The notes under the pieces are model-generated. The model was not told the DNA's origin, did not search any database, and saw only the letters and a list, made by a program, of their open reading frames with translations. DNA of 64,000 nt from an uncultured Clostridia bacterium (lineage in GTDB: Bacteria; Bacillota; Clostridia; TANB77; UBA1234). Location of the stretch: assembly GCA_934169745.1 (NCBI GenBank), contig CAKPOE010000004.1, positions 73,250 through 137,249 on the forward strand. The letters are read 5' to 3'. The translations under genes and the position numbers were made by a program. Shown in pieces: positions 59,361 through 64,000 of the stretch; position 1 is the first letter of the stretch; each line of letters begins with the position of its first letter.

Positions 59361-60911
59361 TTAATTTTGTTGTTTAAATCTTACGTACCCCATTTCTTCC
59401 CAACTGTTGTAGTCAAGATTTACTCTATATAAAAGTCTTGGCTTTGAACCTGCTCTGTTTTTATCAACAACACAAGCATAATATTTTGTGTTCAATAGCT
59501 CTGGCATTTCTATGTCTCTGTAATTTTCTCCTTCTTCTTCATCTGATATTTCATAGTCTTTATAAGTAGATCTATTAACTTCTTTTATTAAACATAGATT
59601 ATCCAAAACCTCTTTTACAGTTCTATTTGTAGCAATATCATTAATATTCAAACTTAATGGCGGTGTTGAATTTTCTTGTAACTGCAATGTTGATCCAACA
59701 AATATCTTGTACTTTTGTGCCATAGTAGAAAGAACTGTTGCAGTTTTTTTCAATTCTTCACCATTACCAATGTTCTCTATATCGGTTTTTAATGTATCAT
59801 AAAAGGCATACTCTATTGCTTCTTTATACAAGTAATCCATTATTATATTTCTTAATTCTTGGTTTGTATGGTCAGATGTATATACAAAATAGATTGCATT
59901 TTTCATTTGCTCAGAAACCCAGTCTGTAGCCTTTATTGTTTTGTTAAATTCTTCTGAAACAGTTGCGAGCCTTTTATTAAACTCTTCATCCGTCTCATTT
60001 TCTCTCTTTAAAATAAATCCATCTTTATCTAATTCAACTTGATCTTTTTTATCCTCATCAACTCTAAATTTCAAAGCCAATAGTTCAGCCTCTCTCTTAT
60101 GCAGTACTTGTCCATGTAATTTTTGAATTTCTGGACTATTTATAATTGTAGTAATTAGGCAAAGCTTCATCTTATCTTCTGTCATTTCGTTTGAAATAAG
60201 TAATATCTTTTTGTGCTCCACAAAAGCTAGATGACAAATTAAGTTAAGTAAAAATCTACTTTTACCTGCGTTAGAAGGCATTGAAAATGACATTGTTTCA
60301 CCTTTTCTTATTCCTTTAAAGGTTTTAGTCATAAGGGGAAAAGGCATTGAAAGACCTGATTTTAGATTGTTATTTCTCTCAAGCAAGAAGTCTGTTACTT
60401 TTTCATTTATAATACCCTCGTTCAAACTACTAAGTAGTCCGATGTTATCAACCCTGCTTCTTATTTCAGCAATCGTCATGTCTTCATAACGTTCATAATT
60501 TCTTATTCCAATTACTTTTTGCTTAATGGCTTCAGTTGCAGCTATATCGTATGCTCCTTTTAGCATAAACAACTTTTTTAATTTGTTATACACTTCAGCA
60601 ATGTTACCGTTTCTATCTGCCGCATACTTTTGGCATATGTCTATAATTTTATCCGTTTCGTCATTTACTTTTGGAAATGAAAATGTAGACTTGATTTGCT
60701 CTGGTGCATACATTTCTCCAATCTTAAAAACTATTAATTTATAAATGTTTAAAAGTCCAGGCGTAGAAAAGTAACACTCTTTATTTTCAAAATAAAACAT
60801 TGCAATTCCCTTAGGATTGTTTATCAGAAGTCCGATATACTCTATCTCTAACTTTTCATCAACTAAGCACGTTGGATAATTTCCACTCGCAGTTGCAACC
60901 TCATTTGCCAT
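59361..60911 (-). CDS. Divergent DnaB-like RecA-fold helicase or ATPase
   Basis: 516 residues. The C-terminal half resembles the DnaB helicase domain: ENSLKS-like NNNLKSGLSMPFPLMTKTFK, KGIRKGETMSFSMPSNAGKS (Walker A with one residue more than the DnaB RPSxGKT form), KILLISNEMTEDKM and AFYDTLKTD in place of the Walker B IDYLQ. A charged insert of ~50 residues (~300-345, DEDKKDQVELDKDGF...DEEFNKRLATV) interrupts the domain. The N-terminal DnaB domain is barely recognisable. It is unlikely to be the main replicative helicase. GGAGGAATTTTT precedes the ATG at 60911. No helicase partner is adjacent. Confidence 0.75.
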   Translation of the reverse strand: MANEVATASGNYPTCLVDEKLEIEYIGLLINNPKGIAMFYFENKECYFSTPGLLNIYKLIVFKIGEMYAPEQIKSTFSFPKVNDETDKIIDICQKYAADRNGNIAEVYNKLKKLFMLKGAYDIAATEAIKQKVIGIRNYERYEDMTIAEIRSRVDNIGLLSSLNEGIINEKVTDFLLERNNNLKSGLSMPFPLMTKTFKGIRKGETMSFSMPSNAGKSRFLLNLICHLAFVEHKKILLISNEMTEDKMKLCLITTIINSPEIQKLHGQVLHKREAELLALKFRVDEDKKDQVELDKDGFILKRENETDEEFNKRLATVSEEFNKTIKATDWVSEQMKNAIYFVYTSDHTNQELRNIIMDYLYKEAIEYAFYDTLKTDIENIGNGEELKKTATVLSTMAQKYKIFVGSTLQLQENSTPPLSLNINDIATNRTVKEVLDNLCLIKEVNRSTYKDYEISDEEEGENYRDIEMPELLNTKYYACVVDKNRAGSKPRLLYRVNLDYNSWEEMGYVRFKQQN

Positions 60912-61024
60912 AAAAATTCCTCCTTTGTAAAGCTCTAATTTAATTATATCAATTGACTTAAAAAATTGCAACGTGACCGCAATGAATTTTTATATAAAGG
61001 CAAATCCAGATTTTGTTAAAATTG

Positions 61025-61053
61025 TTGTGTAAAAAATTAGAATACGATAAAAT
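61025..61053 (+). promoter_or_regulatory. Promoter of the Cys-rich surface protein
   Basis: TTGTGT (61025-61030), 17-base spacer, TAAAAT (61048-61053), 38 bases before the ATG. Confidence 0.5.
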
Positions 61054-61091
61054 ATTGTAGAGAAGTAAAATATAAAGGGGGAATCTAAAAA

Positions 61092-64000
61092 ATGAAAAAA
61101 ATAAAGCTAGTCGTTTTATTTTTGATAATAATTCTGCTTTTTGGAATAGGAGCAACAGTTATGGCAAATCCAGTAATGGTGGATCCTAGTGACTGTAACC
61201 ATGAGTTTGTTGAAAAAGTTACTAAAAAAGCTACTTGTTCAGCTCAAGGTGAAAAAGCAACAGTATGTACACTTTGTGGATGGCAAAAAGAAATCACAAA
61301 AACAAGTAAAGAAGCACATAATTATACTGAAAATAACTGGGACTATGATTCAAGAAATCACTGGAAAATCTGCACGTATTGTAAACATAATAATGAAACA
61401 TCAACAACTACACATAGTTTTAAAAATGGTATGTGCGAAACTTGTCATATGGAAGGGTGCACATCAGACAAAATGCTTTTTGACCACATTAAGGAAGCAA
61501 AAGAAGATTATTCTGCACAAGATTCTGAGCATCATACTCTCCATGTGACATGTACAATATGTAATGTTACAAAAACTACTAAAAATAACTCTCACTACTT
61601 TAAAAATGGTATCTGTTCTTGTGGCTACATAAAAGAAACTGATACTACTTCGTGCAATATTACCAATACTGTTCCTGGTCATAAGCATGAAAGAATTGGA
61701 ACTAAAATTAATTCATCAGAACCTAACATTGCACCCGAAAACTCTATTAGCTATTCACATGATGAAGAATGGAAATGTTCAAAATGTAATACTTCTTGGA
61801 CACTGGAAAATCAATCTCATATTTTTATTAATGGAACATCTTGTGACACATGTGGATATATAAAAAAAGAAGGAAATTCAAATACATGTGATAACAACAA
61901 TCATAGATTTGATTCGTTTGGAATTTGTATAAATTGTACAGAAAAATTAAAATACCTTCAAGGTAAAGGTACATATTTTAATTGGAAAACATGGGCCTCA
62001 TATACTCCAGAAAATCAAGAACCAGATTGGCAAAATTCTGTTACAATATATTTAAATTATCCTCCACGCGATGAAAATGGAAATTATTTCAACATCACAA
62101 TGGAATGTACAAGTTTTGAAAGACACAATGCAGAATGGCATAAAAATATCGCAAAAAAATATAAGCTAAAGGAAAAAAATTATACTGAACATCTTAGCGT
62201 GGGAAGAGCTATTAGTTCTGAGAGCTGTTCAATAAAAGCTAATATTTCGGGAAATAAAATAACTTTTAATAACATTCCAAAAGGAAGATATTATACTTAT
62301 ATAAGTATTGGTGGTACGGGTGTTTCTATTCCTCTAATGAGATATACATCAAGTTCTAACCTATCTATATCAGATAACCCTGGACCTCAAGATACCCCTA
62401 CCTTGCCAAGTAATCCTGGACAAAACGACACTAACATTCCACCAATATCAAACACATATACTATCATTATAAGACATGTGGATTTAACAACTGGAACAGA
62501 GTTGCATAGTGAGCAAAAAGGTGTAAATGAAGACGAAACTGTAGTGGCGTCTACAAAAGATTTTGACGGCTACAATTTCTCATATGTAGAACATTCCAAT
62601 GGAAATACTAGTAATGAAGAAAAGGTAACAATAACCAATATAAAAGAAGATTCTGTGATAACTTTTTATTACATAAAATTTGCTAAGATTTGTGTTTTTC
62701 ATTATGATAGATCAAAAAATGATCTTATTTCCAAAGAAATATATTCTTCTTTAGAAAAAGATTTTTCGTATAACGGTTTTCTCAGTGTCTCAAGACTATC
62801 TGATACACAGTTAGAAAGTCATGGGACCGGATACGAATACGATAACGACTTCGAGTTTTACACATATGACAAGCAAGAACGTGGGACTACTGAAAGTGTA
62901 ACAATTTACAATATTACGTCAGATACATATGTATGGTTTTATTATTCAAAACCAGCATCTGTAAAAGTGATCGGAAGAGTTGTTACTGCCCCATATCATT
63001 CTTTGTATGAGAATGATTTAGAAAAAATAAAAGTTACTCCTCAAGACATCAGTAAAGAGTATACTCCCAAAAAAGTAGACAGTTACAAATATGTTGGTTA
63101 TGTAATAGAAGATAAACCAATATCCAACTTAGACGCTTTACCAGAAAATATGAAAAGAGGAAACAAAGCCACAATTACTTTATCAAACACCCAAACATAT
63201 AAATTAATCACATTTTTATATGAACCAACTTCTGGTATTACAGTTGAACACAAACTAATAATTCCAGAAAAACACACATCTAAAAATTTGATAGAACCTA
63301 AAACAATTATGGCAGCTCCAAATGAAAGAATAAATGCTAAAAACGATATGATTACAAGGAATGGGCTACTTAATTACGCTTTAGAAATTGATGGTCAAAA
63401 GGTAGACATACCTGAAAGTATGTTATTTACAAAAAAAACTTACTCACAATCAGTCATTACAAAACCAAATAAAATTACAAAAGTAATTTTCTACTATGTA
63501 AGTCCGAAAGTTGAAATAGAACATAGATTTGAGGATAAAATTGGAAATCTATTGAAGCCTGTTGAGAGTGATCCATCTGTAAATTTAGACAAAGAAGTAA
63601 AAATAAAATCGAGAAATTTAAAAGATGAAAACTACGTAAATAAAAAAGTAATTCTTGATGGAGCTGATATTGCAGGAATTCCATCAACATTGAGAGAAAC
63701 ATACACGGTTTCTGTAAAACCAAACGGTCCTGATAACAGAAAAGTTGTAATGATATATGTATATCAAAAGCTTCCAGACAAAGATGATACACCTACAGAC
63801 AGTGACAAGAAATCAGAGTATACACCAGTAACTTGTGACCCCACTGTAAGTAATTCAAATGTTTTAGTAGATTCAAATGTAACTATAGTAATTCCAAATC
63901 ATGGCGTACACACAGATTTTGGTGAGGATGCTTATTACAATAAGTTATTTGCAAAACAAAAGTTAGTTAAGTTCCCATTTGAAGTATATTACAATGGTGA
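61092..64000 (+). CDS. Large secreted Cys-rich, MucBP-like repeat protein (C-terminus off the window)
   Basis: At least 969 residues; the frame is open to base 64000. Signal peptide MKKIKLVVLFLIIILLFGIG (cut near ATVMA). Residues ~35-290 carry repeated CxxC zinc-ribbon-like modules spaced by His/Trp (CTLCGWQKE, WKICTYCKH, FKNGMCETCHMEG, CTICNVTK, FKNGICSCGYIKE, WKCSKCNTSW, SCDTCGYIKK, FGICINC). Then a beta-rich region and a Pro/Asp/Asn linker (~425-450). From ~455 come several MucBP-like modules (IIIRHVDLTTGTELHSEQKG, VTITNIKEDSVITFYYIK, ITVEHKLIIPEK, VEIEHRFEDKIGNLLKPVES). The architecture suggests a cell-surface adhesin; no anchor is in view. SD AAAGGGGG. Confidence 0.85.
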   Translation, partial: MKKIKLVVLFLIIILLFGIGATVMANPVMVDPSDCNHEFVEKVTKKATCSAQGEKATVCTLCGWQKEITKTSKEAHNYTENNWDYDSRNHWKICTYCKHNNETSTTTHSFKNGMCETCHMEGCTSDKMLFDHIKEAKEDYSAQDSEHHTLHVTCTICNVTKTTKNNSHYFKNGICSCGYIKETDTTSCNITNTVPGHKHERIGTKINSSEPNIAPENSISYSHDEEWKCSKCNTSWTLENQSHIFINGTSCDTCGYIKKEGNSNTCDNNNHRFDSFGICINCTEKLKYLQGKGTYFNWKTWASYTPENQEPDWQNSVTIYLNYPPRDENGNYFNITMECTSFERHNAEWHKNIAKKYKLKEKNYTEHLSVGRAISSESCSIKANISGNKITFNNIPKGRYYTYISIGGTGVSIPLMRYTSSSNLSISDNPGPQDTPTLPSNPGQNDTNIPPISNTYTIIIRHVDLTTGTELHSEQKGVNEDETVVASTKDFDGYNFSYVEHSNGNTSNEEKVTITNIKEDSVITFYYIKFAKICVFHYDRSKNDLISKEIYSSLEKDFSYNGFLSVSRLSDTQLESHGTGYEYDNDFEFYTYDKQERGTTESVTIYNITSDTYVWFYYSKPASVKVIGRVVTAPYHSLYENDLEKIKVTPQDISKEYTPKKVDSYKYVGYVIEDKPISNLDALPENMKRGNKATITLSNTQTYKLITFLYEPTSGITVEHKLIIPEKHTSKNLIEPKTIMAAPNERINAKNDMITRNGLLNYALEIDGQKVDIPESMLFTKKTYSQSVITKPNKITKVIFYYVSPKVEIEHRFEDKIGNLLKPVESDPSVNLDKEVKIKSRNLKDENYVNKKVILDGADIAGIPSTLRETYTVSVKPNGPDNRKVVMIYVYQKLPDKDDTPTDSDKKSEYTPVTCDPTVSNSNVLVDSNVTIVIPNHGVHTDFGEDAYYNKLFAKQKLVKFPFEVYYNG

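Overview
The window is AT-rich, with strong Shine-Dalgarno (SD) sites, TTG starts and sigma-A type promoters. Its gene content points to a low-GC Gram-positive of the Clostridia type. Supporting markers are a MinC/MinD/MinE plus MreBCD/RodA/PBP2 morphogenesis set, DUF4321 next to radC, YlmH, MecA, a DnaD plus DnaI-like loader pair, CwlD-like amidase, GerMN and 3D-domain proteins, LL-diaminopimelate aminotransferase, MEP-pathway IspG and a four-subunit pyruvate:ferredoxin oxidoreductase. I cannot name a species. It looks like an ordinary chromosome segment with several accessory insertions.

Layout. 1-6.7 kb: partial HlyD-type adaptor, MscL, ABC-F ATPase, YlmH, DUF3298 and YibE/F membrane proteins, a predicted small RNA, a Lys-Glu-Thr tRNA cluster and a DUF1858 protein. 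6.8-10.3 kb: plus-strand operon with a VirD4-like coupling ATPase and VirB2-, VirB6- and VirB3/PrgI-like proteins. 10.3-16.6 kb: DnaD/DnaI-like pair, a GC-richer orphan gene, gyrA, ispG. 16.8-23.8 kb: a micro-protein gene, then a minus-strand, overlapping operon encoding a VirB4 N-domain-like protein (frameshifted), VirB4, TadZ/CpaE-like, TadA/CpaF-like and TadB-like proteins and an unknown protein. This operon is preceded by a promoter, two mutually exclusive leader hairpins and an apparent non-AUG start. 23.85-24.35 kb: divergent from it, a promoter-to-terminator transcript of about 500 nt with long stems and no protein gene.

24.4-37.1 kb: the cell-shape and division genes in two blocks (DUF4321-radC-mreB-mreC-mreD-mrdA-minC, and minD-minE-rodA-dusB), separated by an orphan gene, a PLD-like protein and a lone MazF. 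37.1-42.6 kb: a cyclic-glucan-synthase-like (GT84) gene broken by a frameshift at a seven-base homopolymer and apparently lacking its C-terminal phosphorylase domain. 42.7-51.6 kb: dicarboxylate symporter, dapL, cwlD-like amidase, REC-GGDEF protein, rsmA, 3D-domain protein, SLH-domain surface protein, M18 aminopeptidase. 51.7-61 kb: a transglutaminase-like membrane protein, porCDAB, GerMN, mecA, two tRNA-Pro genes, ybaK and a divergent DnaB-like ATPase. From 61.1 kb to the edge is the start of a large Cys-rich secreted protein.

The most interesting system is the split Tad/type-IV-secretion hybrid at 6.8-10.3 and 17.1-23.8 kb. It has a VirD4-like coupling ATPase, VirB4, VirB6-like and pilin-like parts together with TadZ-TadA-TadB. 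No relaxase, integrase or attachment site is visible, and housekeeping genes lie between the two halves. Also notable are the large structured RNA beside it, two families of dispersed palindromes, and four orphan genes in a different codon style with their own signals.
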